DNA of 64,000 nt from Fodinibius halophilus (GCF_011059105.1 NZ_JAALLS010000001.1:251399-315398); one strand, 5' to 3'; shown: positions 7,598 through 17,692, numbered from the stretch's first letter. Numbers and translations are program-made. Notes: generated by a model from the sequence alone, not told the origin.

Positions 7598-9607
7598 ATG
7601 AATCACACCATTACCTCGCTTGATGAGCTGTGCGTAAATACGATCAGAACCCTATCGATGGATGCTGTGCAAGCAGCAGAATCCGGGCACCCGGGCATGC
7701 CTATGGGGATGGCCGATGCGGCATATGTACTCTGGACTAAATTTTTGAAGCATGATCCTGCTAATCCCGATTGGTACAATAGAGACCGTTTTATCCTCTC
7801 GGCAGGACATGGATCTATGTTATTATATAGTCTATTGCATCTTACCGGTTATGATCTGTCGTTAGAAGAATTAAAAAACTTTCGACAGTGGAATAGTCTT
7901 ACCCCCGGACATCCCGAATATGGGCACACACCGGGGGTAGAAACTACAACCGGGCCATTGGGGCAGGGTTTTGCTACTGGTGTTGGTATGGCGATGGCTG
8001 AAAAGCATCTGGCGGCCAAATATAATAAAGACGGATTGCCCATTACTGATCACTACACCTACGGTATTGTTAGTGATGGTGATCTTATGGAAGGAATCTC
8101 ACAAGAGGCGGCCTCACTTGCCGGTCATCTAAAGCTGGGGAAAATTATTTATCTCTATGATGATAATGAGATCTCTATCGATGGAAGTACCGACTTGTCA
8201 TTTACAGAAGATGTTTCTAAGCGATTTGAGTCCTGCGATTGGCATGTTATAGAAATTGACGGTCATGATCGTGATGCGGTTGAAAAAGCGATTCAAGAAG
8301 CTCAAAAAGAGACTGAAAAGCCATCGCTGATTCGTTGCAGAACGCATATCGGTTTTGGAAGTCCTAATAAGCAAGATAGTTCTTCCTCGCACGGAGCTCC
8401 TTTAGGTGAAGATGAGATCAAGAAAACAAAAGAAAATCTTGGATGGGATCCGGAAGCTACTTTTCATATTCCTGATGATGTGTTAGAACACTTTAGAGCG
8501 GCAAGGGAACAGGGGAGTGAAGTCCGTGATCAATGGCAGGCCCTGTTCGATCAGTACAAAGACTCATATACTGAGCAAGCTACTCAGTTCCAGGCAGCTA
8601 TAACACGAGAACTACCGACCAATTTTGAAGAATTTTTACCCACCTTCGAAACTGATGAAGATGGATTAGCTACCAGAGCTTCGTCGGGCAAAGTCATCCA
8701 GGCATTAGCACCTGAAATTCCTCATTTGATAGGGGGATCTGCAGATCTTACCGGCAGTAATAAAACCTGGATTGATGATTCCGGAATATTTAGTGCTTCG
8801 AACTATAGCGGACAGAATATTCACTTCGGAGTTCGCGAGCATGCTATGGGAGCAGCACTAAATGGTATGGCCTTACATACCGGAGTGATTCCATATGGCG
8901 GAACATTCTTAATCTTTTCGGATTATTGTCGTCCGGCTATTCGTCTTGCTGCACTTTCAAATATTCCTTCAATATTTGTCTTTACCCACGACAGTGTAGG
9001 ACTCGGTGAAGACGGCCCCACGCACCAGCCGATTGAGCATTTAGCTTCATTGCGTGCAATGCCTAATGCTTTGGTATTACGTCCTGCTGATGCGAATGAG
9101 GTAGCCTGGAGCTGGAAAGCTGCCATTAGCCATACAGAGGGACCATCACTGCTTGCACTTACACGACAAAGTGTGCCTACCTTTGAACGAACAGAGGAGA
9201 ATGCGGCATCAAATACGCTGAAAGGTGGATACATTTTGGCAGATTCTGAAAAAGATCAGCCAGATGTTATTCTTATGGGAAGCGGTTCTGAAGTACAGTA
9301 TGCTATGAAGGCTAAAGATACACTTGTTGGCGAAGGGATAGATGCCCGGGTCGTAAGTATGCCTTGCTGGAAATTGTTCCGTGAGCAAGACGAATCCTAT
9401 AAACAACAGGTACTGCCATCTGAAGTAACGGCCCGTATTTCTATTGAGGCCGCGGCCACCTTTGGCTGGCGCGAATGGATAGGATCCGAAGGGATGGCTA
9501 TTGGCTTAGATCACTTTGGAGCTTCGGCGCCATTTAAAGATATCTATGAAAACTTTGGTTTGACGGCAGATCATATCGTTGAAAAAGCACGTAACTTAGT
9601 GGGATAA
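7598..9607 (+). CDS. tkt: Transketolase
   Basis: At 669 residues it has the length of the full bacterial enzyme. It transfers two-carbon units between sugar phosphates in the non-oxidative pentose-phosphate pathway, using thiamine diphosphate and a divalent metal. The N-terminal [10 protein letters not shown] (30-39) is the family motif with His31. The cofactor-binding SDGDLMEG (159-166) and the downstream Asn of [10 protein letters not shown] are the metal and TPP ligands. The second half ([18 protein letters not shown]) is the pyrimidine-binding domain containing the catalytic Glu, and [19 protein letters not shown] is the second signature. It is a single gene that converges on the SpoIIE-type phosphatase with only 16 bases between the two stops. 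Confidence 0.97.
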   Translation: MNHTITSLDELCVNTIRTLSMDAVQAAESGHPGMPMGMADAAYVLWTKFLKHDPANPDWYNRDRFILSAGHGSMLLYSLLHLTGYDLSLEELKNFRQWNSLTPGHPEYGHTPGVETTTGPLGQGFATGVGMAMAEKHLAAKYNKDGLPITDHYTYGIVSDGDLMEGISQEAASLAGHLKLGKIIYLYDDNEISIDGSTDLSFTEDVSKRFESCDWHVIEIDGHDRDAVEKAIQEAQKETEKPSLIRCRTHIGFGSPNKQDSSSSHGAPLGEDEIKKTKENLGWDPEATFHIPDDVLEHFRAAREQGSEVRDQWQALFDQYKDSYTEQATQFQAAITRELPTNFEEFLPTFETDEDGLATRASSGKVIQALAPEIPHLIGGSADLTGSNKTWIDDSGIFSASNYSGQNIHFGVREHAMGAALNGMALHTGVIPYGGTFLIFSDYCRPAIRLAALSNIPSIFVFTHDSVGLGEDGPTHQPIEHLASLRAMPNALVLRPADANEVAWSWKAAISHTEGPSLLALTRQSVPTFERTEENAASNTLKGGYILADSEKDQPDVILMGSGSEVQYAMKAKDTLVGEGIDARVVSMPCWKLFREQDESYKQQVLPSEVTARISIEAAATFGWREWIGSEGMAIGLDHFGASAPFKDIYENFGLTADHIVEKARNLVG

Positions 9608-9623
9608 AAGCCGCTAAGGTGTA

Positions 9624-10769
9624 CTATTCGTTATGATGTACACAGGTAAAGGTGATATCATCAGCGGGTTTCTCCTGGCCGATAAAGTTTTCTAAAGATG
9701 ACTGAATTTTATGGATGATCGTTTTGGCATGTAATGAGCCATACACACTAAGTATGGCGTCAAGACGATCTTCTCCATATTCTTCACCCAGTTCATTACG
9801 GGCTTCGGTAAGACCATCGGTATAGAATAAGATGCTGTCGCCGGATTTGAAATGAAAGACTTTTTCCTGGAGGTGGTGTTCCATGTTTTGTGATGATGTC
9901 ATACCGAGAGCGAAACCGTCGGAACGGAGATCAAAGGTGGCATCTCGTTCGTCACTAAAAAAGATGGGGGCATTATGTCCGGCTCGGGCATAGATAAGTT
10001 TGTCTTCTCCCTTGGGAAAGAAACCGGCACAAGCGGTGACAAACGTTTTGTCCTTGATATCCGATTTCACATAGTTATTGAGCTCCATAAAAAGTTCTTT
10101 GGGCGTGGGATTACTTTTTTCAATAATCAGGTGTACAAGTGCCTGCATGCGTACCATATACAAGGCAGCTGATAATCCCTTGCCGGAAACATCGGCAATA
10201 ACGATATATGTGCCTTTGTCGGTTTCAATAATATCAACATAGTCGCCGCCTACATCTTTGGCTGTATTAGCAAAAGATACGATTTCGAGATTTTCGGTTT
10301 CATGCTCAGTATTGGGTAATAAGCTGAGTTGAATTTCACGGGCAAGGTCAATTTCGCGCTTAACGTCCGATTTTTCTAGCAGCTCAACCAGTAGAAGCAT
10401 GAGCATAGAACCGAAAGCAAAAGGGACCAGTAGGTCATAAAAAATTACGAATCCGGTAATCTGCAGAAATCCGAATAGATAATATGCTACGAATGAAATC
10501 AAAGATAATCCGAATAATAACCTACGGGTGGGATTTAGCCGCTGAGTTAGGGAAGAAAAGAGTCGCAGGAATTTCATATGTCCCGGTATTTCGGAACTGC
10601 GCCTCTGTTCCATATCCTCATTAATCGCTTCTGAATAAAGCTGCTTGAGCCGGTCGGTATCGTTGTAAAATTCTTTACCGATCCGCTCCCGGGTCATCCC
10701 GGAAACATATTCTTTATAAAACGATTTTGTATTTTGGAAAGCAGATTTAGCTTCGTTTTTTAAGCCCAT
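9624..10769 (-). CDS. Membrane-bound SpoIIE-type (RsbU-like) serine phosphatase
   Basis: A 381-residue protein with a charged N-terminus, two membrane segments (about 83-103 and 107-131), a short coiled linker with the REIDLAREIQLSLLP signature that leads into PP2C phosphatases of the SpoIIE/RsbU family, and the catalytic domain. Metal-binding motifs GGDYVD (174-179) and ADVSGKG (192-198) are intact, as are YTDGLTEA and the terminal PADDITF. Such enzymes dephosphorylate anti-sigma-factor antagonists and so switch on stress or partner programmes. No anti-sigma/antagonist partner gene is next to it. It diverges from polA. Confidence 0.93.
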   Translation of the reverse strand: MGLKNEAKSAFQNTKSFYKEYVSGMTRERIGKEFYNDTDRLKQLYSEAINEDMEQRRSSEIPGHMKFLRLFSSLTQRLNPTRRLLFGLSLISFVAYYLFGFLQITGFVIFYDLLVPFAFGSMLMLLLVELLEKSDVKREIDLAREIQLSLLPNTEHETENLEIVSFANTAKDVGGDYVDIIETDKGTYIVIADVSGKGLSAALYMVRMQALVHLIIEKSNPTPKELFMELNNYVKSDIKDKTFVTACAGFFPKGEDKLIYARAGHNAPIFFSDERDATFDLRSDGFALGMTSSQNMEHHLQEKVFHFKSGDSILFYTDGLTEARNELGEEYGEDRLDAILSVYGSLHAKTIIHKIQSSLENFIGQEKPADDITFTCVHHNE

Positions 10770-10806
10770 GTAAAATTGTGATCAATATTGTAGAGTAAAG
10801 TACTTA

Positions 10807-10838
10807 TTCGAAAACGATGGCAAAAAGTTTTACCTTTC
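10807..10838 (+). promoter_or_regulatory. Candidate promoter of polA
   Basis: TTCG (10807-10810), 20 bases, then TACCTTTC (10831-10838), a fair match to the Bacteroidota TTTG-N19-21-TAnnTTTG pattern. It lies about 50 bases before the polA start. Confidence 0.45.
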
Positions 10839-10886
10839 CTTTTGCCAGTAGAAAAAAATAATTAACCAAGTAAAATAAAATCCAGA

Positions 10887-13667
10887 ATGTCTAAGAGTTT
10901 CTTGTTTTTAGTGGATGGTATGGCTTTGGCCTATCGTTCGCACTATGCTTTCATCCGCAGTAATTTAAAGAATTCCGAAGGGATTCCCACAGGTCCGATA
11001 TTAGGTTTTGCCAATACCTTAGAAAAACTGCTTCAAGAGCACGAACCAAGTCATATTGCAGTAGCATGGGATACCGATAAACCCACTTTTAGGCACGAAA
11101 TGGATGACGATTATAAGGCAAACCGTCCACCTCAACCCGAAGAGCTTACAATCGGAATTCCTCTTATTAAAGAGATGATTGAGGGCTATGGGATAAAAAA
11201 TATTGAACAAGATGGTTATGAGGCGGATGATATTATTGGCACTATCGCCGAAGGGGCAAATGCCGAAGATGTGGATGTATTCTTGGTAACCCCGGACAAA
11301 GATTTTATGCAGTTGGTGCACGATCATATCACCATGTACAAACCGGATAACCAGAATGGCGGTTTTAATAAGATCGATCGTGAAGGGGTGAAAGATTATT
11401 TTGGGGTGTATCCTGAAAAGGTGATTGACGTATTAGCCATTTTAGGTGATACCTCTGATAATATTCCCGGTGTTAAAGGGATCGGGAAAAAAGGTGCACC
11501 TAAGTTGATCAATGAGTATGGGTCGCTGGAGGCAGCTATCGAAGATGCTCCCAATATGAGTTCCAAACGTCACCGCGAAGGGTTGCAGGAGTATGAAGAG
11601 GAGGCGCTGCATGCCAAAGAGATGGTGACGATTAAAACGGATGTACCCAATACTGTTGAATGGGAGCAGCTGGAGTGGGGAGGAGCTCATGATGAAGAGT
11701 TAGGGACTTTCTTTAAGCGGATGGAGTTCCGTACGCTCACTAAAAAGTATCTTGGGGAAAAGGTTACACGCTCAGCTGATAAAAAGTCGGAGCCGGCAGA
11801 TAAAAACCAGGCAGACCTTTTTATTGCGGATGATGATACGGATGAAGAATCTCCACTTCAGAAGTACGATGAAGATATCGTCAGCTATGAGTTGGTTGAC
11901 ACTTCAAAAGCGATTAAAACACTGGTGGAGAAACTATCCGGGAAAGAACGGCTCTGTTTCGATACCGAAACCGATGGGGTTGATCCCATGGAGAATGAGC
12001 TGGTGGGAATTTCACTGGCCACAACGCCCGGTGTAGCCTATTATATCCCCGTTAATGTGGAAGGGGGAATTCCGGAAAAAGAAGCACTGGATATCTTGAC
12101 GCCGCTTTTTGAGGATGAAGACACCTTAAAAATAGCCCATCACTATAAGTTCGATTATATGATGTTGAACAGAGCTGGCCTGGAGGTGCAAGGTCCTGCC
12201 TTTGATACCATGATTGCAGCCTATCTTATTGATGCAGACCAAAAGCTGAAAATGGATACTCTTGCTGAAGAATATTTGGACTATGAGTGTATTCCCATTA
12301 CTGATTTAATTGGTGAAGGACGTAAGCAGAAGTCGATGGATGAAATTGATGCTGCCGATATCAAAATATATGCCTGTGAAGACGCAGATATTACCCTGCG
12401 ATTATATGAGCGGTTAAGTGATGCGTTGGAAGAGGATGATCTCGATGATATTGCTGAAACGCTCGAATTTCCGCTTATGGAGGTTCTTGCCGAAATGGAA
12501 ATGAATGGTATACTTTTGGACAAAGAGATGCTTGAGGAGTTCTCTACGGAGCTAAGAGAGGAGCTGCTGGAATTAGAAGATACTATTTATGAAAAGGCAG
12601 GTACTGAATTTAATATTAACTCTCCGAAACAGCTAGGCGAAGTGCTATTCGATAAAATGGGGCTACCGGCGGGCAAGAAGACCAAAACCGGACAATATTC
12701 TACGGCTGAATCGGTATTGAAAAAGCTGGCTTCTGATTATGAGATACCGGATCTTATTTTGGAATATCGGGCATTGAAAAAGCTAAAGTCGACGTATGTA
12801 GATGCGTTACCCAAACTTATTAATAATGAGACCGGGCGCATTCATACCAGCTTTAACCAGAGTATAGCTGCTACGGGTCGTCTGTCTTCTTCAAATCCGA
12901 ACTTGCAGAATATCCCTATCCGAACCAAAAGGGGGCGTGAAATTCGCAAAGCCTTTATTGCTGATGAAGGATATCAACTGCTGTCTGCGGATTACTCGCA
13001 GGTAGAACTACGGGTTATTGCCTCTATTGCTGAAGATGAGAATATGATGGAAGCCTTTAATAACGATGAGGATATTCACTCTCGTACTGCGAAAGAAATT
13101 TTTGAACTTGATGATATCGAAGATGTTACTTCGAATCATCGCCGCAAGGCTAAAGAGGTAAACTTTGGGATTCCCTATGGCGTAAGTGCCTATGGATTGG
13201 CCAATCGTCTGAATATCAGTAATGAGGAAGGGAAGGAGATGATTGAGCAGTATTTTGAGCGATTTCCGGGTATACAGGAGTACATCGATGAGACCAAGAA
13301 CTTTGTGAAGGAGAATGGGTATGTCAAAACTTTATTGGGACGCCGGCGATATATTCCCCAGATCAATTCTGGAAATTGGAATGTGCGCTCATTCGCTGAA
13401 CGTACAGCCATCAATATGCCCATACAGGGTACGGCAGCCGATATCATTAAGCAGGCCATGATCGACATACAGCAGTATCTGGAAGAGCATGAGCTGGATA
13501 CGAGTATGCTGCTGCAGGTGCATGACGAACTTATCTTTGAGGTTCCCGTCGATGAAGCCGATGACGTACCTGCAAAACTGCAAGAGCTTATGGAAGAAGC
13601 CTACGAACTGGCCTGTCCGCTAAAAGTTGATATGGGACTGGCCGATGATTGGCTTGAGGCACATTAA
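10887..13667 (+). CDS. polA: DNA polymerase I
   Basis: A 926-residue enzyme with all three domains. The 5'-3' flap exonuclease occupies residues 1-290 (VDGMALAYRSHYA, DGYEADDIIGT, DNIPGVKGIGKKGAPKL). The 3'-5' proofreading domain is present and keeps its carboxylates: DTETDG around residue 357, then AHHYKFDYMML and YACEDADITLRLYE. The polymerase domain has motif A DYSQVELRVIASI, the finger helix RRKAKEVNFGIPYG with the expected Lys and Tyr, and motif C VHDELIFEV. It fills gaps and removes RNA primers in replication and repair. Many Gram-positive homologues have lost proofreading; this one has not. It is monocistronic. Confidence 0.98.
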   Translation: MSKSFLFLVDGMALAYRSHYAFIRSNLKNSEGIPTGPILGFANTLEKLLQEHEPSHIAVAWDTDKPTFRHEMDDDYKANRPPQPEELTIGIPLIKEMIEGYGIKNIEQDGYEADDIIGTIAEGANAEDVDVFLVTPDKDFMQLVHDHITMYKPDNQNGGFNKIDREGVKDYFGVYPEKVIDVLAILGDTSDNIPGVKGIGKKGAPKLINEYGSLEAAIEDAPNMSSKRHREGLQEYEEEALHAKEMVTIKTDVPNTVEWEQLEWGGAHDEELGTFFKRMEFRTLTKKYLGEKVTRSADKKSEPADKNQADLFIADDDTDEESPLQKYDEDIVSYELVDTSKAIKTLVEKLSGKERLCFDTETDGVDPMENELVGISLATTPGVAYYIPVNVEGGIPEKEALDILTPLFEDEDTLKIAHHYKFDYMMLNRAGLEVQGPAFDTMIAAYLIDADQKLKMDTLAEEYLDYECIPITDLIGEGRKQKSMDEIDAADIKIYACEDADITLRLYERLSDALEEDDLDDIAETLEFPLMEVLAEMEMNGILLDKEMLEEFSTELREELLELEDTIYEKAGTEFNINSPKQLGEVLFDKMGLPAGKKTKTGQYSTAESVLKKLASDYEIPDLILEYRALKKLKSTYVDALPKLINNETGRIHTSFNQSIAATGRLSSSNPNLQNIPIRTKRGREIRKAFIADEGYQLLSADYSQVELRVIASIAEDENMMEAFNNDEDIHSRTAKEIFELDDIEDVTSNHRRKAKEVNFGIPYGVSAYGLANRLNISNEEGKEMIEQYFERFPGIQEYIDETKNFVKENGYVKTLLGRRRYIPQINSGNWNVRSFAERTAINMPIQGTAADIIKQAMIDIQQYLEEHELDTSMLLQVHDELIFEVPVDEADDVPAKLQELMEEAYELACPLKVDMGLADDWLEAH

Positions 13668-13673
13668 TAGTCA

Positions 13674-13716
13674 TAAAAAAATAACCCCAAATCTATATTC
13701 TGTTTAACTTGGGGTT
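13674..13716 (-). terminator. Intrinsic terminator of the 13.8-kb lipoprotein gene
   Basis: AACCCCAA (13683-13690) and TTGGGGTT (13709-13716) pair. Reading leftward, the stem is followed by ATTTTTTTAT, so it works on the minus strand, ending the lipoprotein transcript about 55 bases after its stop. It may also slow polA transcripts coming the other way. Confidence 0.75.
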
Positions 13717-13771
13717 GCACAATAATTTGTTATAAGGTTATTAATTAAAATTGTATAACCCTTTTACACTA

Positions 13772-14254
13772 TCAGCAATCTTGATACGTGTATTTTATTT
13801 CAACCTTAAACATTTTACGGTCATATTCAATATTAACATCCCTGTCTCCATCCCCAATTATATCTTTAAGTGCTTTTTTAACACATTTTTCAGATCTACA
13901 GGTTTTTTTCTTAGGCTTACAGGGCTCTGCTAAAAAATAACTTTGGGATTTAACATTCGGTGAATTTTTAATGGGATAGTTGATTAATAATTTTTTATTC
14001 TCCGTTCTTATTCTAAAGGTATTAATCCTTTCATCTGAATTCACTTTGTTATCATAAATATAATCCGCCAGTTCTTTTACCAACTGATCAGTACCCTTGT
14101 TGAGAGGATGCTTATGTTTGGAAAAATCAATATTGAGATCATATTCAACGTCCGACAAATCTAAATTATCTTTCGTCTTTTTATCGGTTACATTGCAACT
14201 AAAAAATATTAATGAGAATAGGAGTATAACTACTGTTCTTAATGAATGTTTCAT
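13772..14254 (-). CDS. Hypothetical lipoprotein, Cys-containing, AT-rich
   Basis: A 160-residue protein of unknown function. The N-terminus MKHSLRTVVILLFSLIFFSC is a lipoprotein signal with the lipid-acceptor Cys at 20. The mature part is rich in Lys, Asp and Asn and contains further cysteines in CKPKKKTCRSEKC and at the very C-terminus (QDC), which in the periplasm could form disulphides. No known domain is recognised. The gene and its flanks are clearly more AT-rich than the neighbouring polA and tkt, and AT-biased codons (AAA, AAT, ATA) dominate, which may mean recent gain. It has its own terminator. Confidence 0.75.
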   Translation of the reverse strand: MKHSLRTVVILLFSLIFFSCNVTDKKTKDNLDLSDVEYDLNIDFSKHKHPLNKGTDQLVKELADYIYDNKVNSDERINTFRIRTENKKLLINYPIKNSPNVKSQSYFLAEPCKPKKKTCRSEKCVKKALKDIIGDGDRDVNIEYDRKMFKVEIKYTYQDC

Positions 14255-14340
14255 AAAAATATATCTTGACTTAAGGTTAATTAGTAATCTTAATCTAAGA
14301 AAAAAAAGAAAAAATCCTAAATTGAATGTTTTTGAGTAAT

Positions 14341-14733
14341 TTATTCGCTTATAGAAAATGATTTCTTAGCAATCACATTTCCGTTGCTGTCTTCAACTTC
14401 TACGCGCCAGGGCCCTGTCCAGCTGGGCAGTATTGATTTGGAGCTCCAGGTGCGCCATTTTTGAGATGCTACTGTTAGTGGGATATGGGCTTTTTCTTCA
14501 TCCTTATAATGCCATACGTGGTATACTTCTGTGGAATCACTGGCGCCCTCAATAACGGTATAACAATAAACATTGCCTACATTCGAAGAAAAGGAGGTAT
14601 CGGGCTTGATGGGTTTACGATCTTGTATCTCTTGGGCAATGGTTATTTGTGGGACTCTCAAGTGGTGAGCTCGGATTATGCCAGCGCTTCCCGAAAATAA
14701 TAGCAGTAATAAGATCACTTTTAGAGGTCTCAT
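14341..14733 (-). CDS. DUF2914 domain protein with signal peptide
   Basis: A 130-residue protein with a signal peptide (MRPLKVILLLLLFSGSAGII, then RAHH). The rest is a DUF2914-type beta fold: VYCYTVIEGASDSTEVYHVW, then HIPLTVASQKWRTWSSKSI and a closing WTGPWRVEVEDSNGNVIAKK. The Trp-Arg-Thr-Trp-Ser-Ser-Lys and Gly-Pro-Trp-Arg-Val-Glu stretches are the conserved core of this family. DUF2914 proteins are periplasmic or tethered to membrane proteins, and their function is not known. The two Trp-rich stretches suggest a carbohydrate- or lipid-facing surface, which is inference only. It is preceded 78 bases upstream by the TRIC channel gene on the same strand. Confidence 0.85.
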   Translation of the reverse strand: MRPLKVILLLLLFSGSAGIIRAHHLRVPQITIAQEIQDRKPIKPDTSFSSNVGNVYCYTVIEGASDSTEVYHVWHYKDEEKAHIPLTVASQKWRTWSSKSILPSWTGPWRVEVEDSNGNVIAKKSFSISE

Positions 14734-14811
14734 AGTATCTATCTTTTTTAAGGATGTTTCTTCTAATATGAGAAAAAATGCTTAAAAAATTCTTTGCTCG
14801 CAGTAATATTA

Positions 14812-15435
14812 TCACTCTTCCAGTCTAAAGCGGGGCAGGTGTAGCTCCCATTGAATAGCCGCCAAGCGCAGGCCAATGACCACTCCCATACCGATAATGA
14901 TGTTCGTTACCGAAGATAAACCGGTAAACTGTAATAAAAGGTAAACGGTAGCACCAGCCAGGGCTGCGGTGGCATAGATATCACGGCGCATAATCATGGG
15001 AATATCATTGGATAACACATCACGAATTAATCCGCCGACAGTACCGGTAATAGCAGCCATAATAACAATAATTACCCCATTGGAAATAACTTCTTGCGTT
15101 ATTTGTGCACCCGTAATGGTAAAAACAGCAAGCCCCAAGGCATCAGCCAATAGTAGGGCTTTCTCTGGAGGTGCTTTATGTCGGGTATACCAGATGGTGG
15201 CTAAGGCTGATACAATTATCACCGAGAGATACGTGGGATCAGCAATCCAAAAGATAGGGTGCCGGTCGAGAAGCAGGTCGCGGGTAGTGCCTCCTCCAAT
15301 AGCTGTGACAACTGCAATAATGACAACGCCTAACAAATCAAGGCTTTTACGTCCTGCTGCTAACGCCCCGGAGATAGCAAAAACAGAGACGCCAAAAAGA
15401 TCTAGAAGATAAAGCAGTCGTATTTCGTCCAACAT
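14812..15435 (-). CDS. TRIC-type (UPF0126/YadS) membrane channel
   Basis: A 207-residue, seven-helix protein with the internal duplication of the bacterial TRIC/UPF0126 family. Repeat one carries LFGVSVFAISGALAAGRKS followed by AIGGGTTRDLLLDRHP; repeat two carries DALGLAVFTITGAQIT followed by GTVGGLIRDVLSNDIP. The GG..RD motifs in both halves are the family signature and line the pore in solved TRIC homologues, which are trimeric cation channels. Substrate in this organism is unknown; some relatives are linked to glycine uptake. It sits in the inner membrane. The gap of 78 bases to the DUF2914 gene allows, but does not prove, co-transcription. Confidence 0.92.
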   Translation of the reverse strand: MLDEIRLLYLLDLFGVSVFAISGALAAGRKSLDLLGVVIIAVVTAIGGGTTRDLLLDRHPIFWIADPTYLSVIIVSALATIWYTRHKAPPEKALLLADALGLAVFTITGAQITQEVISNGVIIVIMAAITGTVGGLIRDVLSNDIPMIMRRDIYATAALAGATVYLLLQFTGLSSVTNIIIGMGVVIGLRLAAIQWELHLPRFRLEE

Positions 15436-15487
15436 AGCAATGGAATAGTAATCAATATTTGCACCTTGTATTTACGCCGAAGGGTAC

Positions 15488-15523
15488 AATAAAAAAAGGG
15501 AGTTCACAAAATGAACTCCCTTT
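15488..15523 (-). terminator. Intrinsic terminator of the DUF6588 gene
   Basis: AAAGGGAGTTCA (15495-15506) pairs perfectly over 12 bp with TGAACTCCCTTT (15512-15523), loop caaaa. Reading leftward the stem is followed by TTTTATTG, so it acts on the minus strand, 26 bases after the DUF6588 stop. Confidence 0.85.
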
Positions 15524-15548
15524 AAAAAAGTAATTCTTATTTTGTCCT

Positions 15549-16673
15549 TTAACGGAAGCTTATCCCAAATCCTACATTGTAACTGGAGTAATTGGACAGG
15601 GTATAGGAGCCCGAGATGTGGAAAATAGCAAAACGGAATCGGAATCCTGCAAGTGCGCGAAATCCATTATCACCTTCAATAGAAATATCAAGTGGTTCTT
15701 CAACGGCTTTAATAATAAATTTTTTATTATTATTTGGATCATTAATATAATCAGGATTTCCTTCAACGGTAGGATAAGAACCAGGGGTTTTGGCATTAAA
15801 TGTAGAAGCCTCATATCCTATTCCACCATAAATTGATATCATGGGTAATGTTTTACCAACTAGTGCATTTATTGACCATGCGTCTGTGTTCATCGTGATC
15901 TTTTGACCATCCCAGGTCGAAGTTGGATACGTGTTTTTTATATCTTGGCGACCTTCAATAAGATCTTCAGCCGTTACGTCAAATCCTGAACCCACTTCCA
16001 TGTTTGTATATCCAAACATAAGAGAGAGGTTAACAGGTAACATACCTCCACCCGGTAACCACTGGTTAAGGCCATGTTTAGCGCCCACACCAAATAGGTT
16101 AAAAGATCCGAAATCTCCTATTTTTGTTTCAGGCATATATCGGAACATTAGTTCAGTATCCTTAATAAGTCCAACACCGGCCTTTATCATTGGTGACGGA
16201 ACATATCCGAAGTCTGTCCCTTTAGGCATGTTGAAATCAAATACTTTTTGCTCACTAACCCCACCAGGGCCATCAGGATCAGCATAAACATCAAGGGTAG
16301 GACCTGTTATATCCTTTCCATTTATGGTCTGAGCAATATCGCCACCACTTGCAACTTTTACTTGTTGAAGATTTAGGTTTTGTATATCAAAAGATTTGTC
16401 TCCGCCAGGTACTATCGCAAGTCCGGAACTTATAGTAAGGTCAAACCCAAGCTTTTTATGTGGTTTAGCCGTATTTGTCCAGCCGGTATTCAAAGCAGCA
16501 CCAAATCCGGTACCAAACGGTTGTAGGTATGCTTTGGCTAATGCATTAGCATCGTCTGTACTTGACTGTAAAATTTGACCAACGTCGCCGAGTTGGGCTT
16601 TAGCCGGTATTGTTGCAAAGCCAATCATCCCGATGAACAGTCCGATAAATAAAATTCTGAATCTTAATTTCAT
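15549..16673 (-). CDS. DUF6588 family outer-membrane protein
   Basis: A 374-residue protein with signal peptide MKLRFRILFIGLFIGMIGFA and cleavage near AKAQ (about 27). After a helical LGDVGQILQSSTDDANALAKAYLQPFG stretch, the body is a run of amphipathic strands with many Gly and aromatic residues, and it ends in an aromatic strand (YNVGFGISFR). The stretch FGAALNTGWTNTAKPHKKLGF-DLT (in pieces) is characteristic of DUF6588 proteins, which are widespread in Bacteroidota and predicted to be beta-barrels. Function is unknown. It has its own terminator and a clear upstream gap, so it is likely a single gene. Confidence 0.82.
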   Translation of the reverse strand: MKLRFRILFIGLFIGMIGFATIPAKAQLGDVGQILQSSTDDANALAKAYLQPFGTGFGAALNTGWTNTAKPHKKLGFDLTISSGLAIVPGGDKSFDIQNLNLQQVKVASGGDIAQTINGKDITGPTLDVYADPDGPGGVSEQKVFDFNMPKGTDFGYVPSPMIKAGVGLIKDTELMFRYMPETKIGDFGSFNLFGVGAKHGLNQWLPGGGMLPVNLSLMFGYTNMEVGSGFDVTAEDLIEGRQDIKNTYPTSTWDGQKITMNTDAWSINALVGKTLPMISIYGGIGYEASTFNAKTPGSYPTVEGNPDYINDPNNNKKFIIKAVEEPLDISIEGDNGFRALAGFRFRFAIFHISGSYTLSNYSSYNVGFGISFR

Positions 16674-16762
16674 AGCTTATAGATATTTTATTCTTATTTA
16701 ATTGTAAACCCTTTTTATTTGTACAACGAATACTACATAATATCCTATTAACTCTCTAGTGC

Positions 16763-17692
16763 TTAATCGTCTTTTAGAGAATCAAGAATGTTAAGGTATG
16801 AATCGTATCGACCGGGGTCAATGTGCCCCTCCTCAAATGCCCCAATAACGCCACAACCGGGCTCATGGCTATGTGTACAGTTATTAAATTTACATCGCTG
16901 ACGTGGTTCAAGCATCTCGGGGAAAAAGAGTGAGAGTTCCCAGGGATCTATATTGACCAGCCCAAATTCGCGAATTCCCGGCGTATCAACGAGGTATCCC
17001 TCATTGACAAGCGGTAATATTTTAGCAAAAGTAGTGGTGTGTTTCCCTTTTTCATTATACGTTGATACGTTGCCGACTTTACGGTCAATACCGGGATTAA
17101 TACGATTGAGTAAACTCGTTTTTCCTACTCCAGAGGGGCCAACAAATACCGAGGTAATGCCTTTCAAGCTTTCTTTAAGATTTTCAAGCGTGTCTTCCCA
17201 CTCAATGCTGGTGGTAAGTACTTCGTAGCCGAGTGATTCATAGAGTTCCGTCAAATAAGAGATCGAGCGTTTGTCTTCTTCATCAGCCAAATCCATCTTG
17301 TTTATTACGATACGAGCGGGAATTTGATAGGCCTCACAGGTAACAAGAAATCGATCCAGGAATTGCGGCTTTAGTTTTGGCAATTTTACGGCTACAACGA
17401 CATAAGCGGCATCGATATTGGCAGCCAAAATTTGATTCCCCTTCTGGTGATGAGTAGACTCCCGTATTAAATAGTTCTCTCGATCCTCAATCTTTTCAAT
17501 ACTGCCGCTGCCATCATCATTAATAGTAAAATGCACATAGTCGCCTACAGCAATAGGATTAGTCAGAGCGTGATCTTCAAGCCGAAACCGCCCGGGAAGC
17601 CGACAATTGATGTGGGTCGTTTCGTCATCCTTTTTATAGGATACCTCGTACCAGCGACCTGTTGATTCTACGACTCGTCCTCGATATTCCAA
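16763..17692 (-). CDS. rsgA: Ribosome small-subunit-dependent GTPase A (RsgA/YjeQ)
   Basis: A 309-residue circularly permuted GTPase that acts late in 30S subunit maturation. An N-terminal OB fold (1-75) precedes the G domain, in which the motifs come in permuted order: G4 NKMD (131-134), G1 GPSGVGKTS (185-193), G3 DTPG (236-239). The C-terminal zinc finger has Cys267, Cys272, His274 and Cys280, the family's usual spacing. All of this is seen directly. It lies 97 bases from the lon stop on the same strand, with the lon terminator in between, so it has its own transcript. Confidence 0.97.
   Translation of the reverse strand: MEYRGRVVESTGRWYEVSYKKDDETTHINCRLPGRFRLEDHALTNPIAVGDYVHFTINDDGSGSIEKIEDRENYLIRESTHHQKGNQILAANIDAAYVVVAVKLPKLKPQFLDRFLVTCEAYQIPARIVINKMDLADEEDKRSISYLTELYESLGYEVLTTSIEWEDTLENLKESLKGITSVFVGPSGVGKTSLLNRINPGIDRKVGNVSTYNEKGKHTTTFAKILPLVNEGYLVDTPGIREFGLVNIDPWELSLFFPEMLEPRQRCKFNNCTHSHEPGCGVIGAFEEGHIDPGRYDSYLNILDSLKDD

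Noticed and set aside
9619-9643. GTGTAC/GTACAC inverted repeat between tkt and the phosphatase gene
   Set aside because: Only 6 bp, without T-runs, and most of it lies inside the phosphatase coding end; chance is sufficient.
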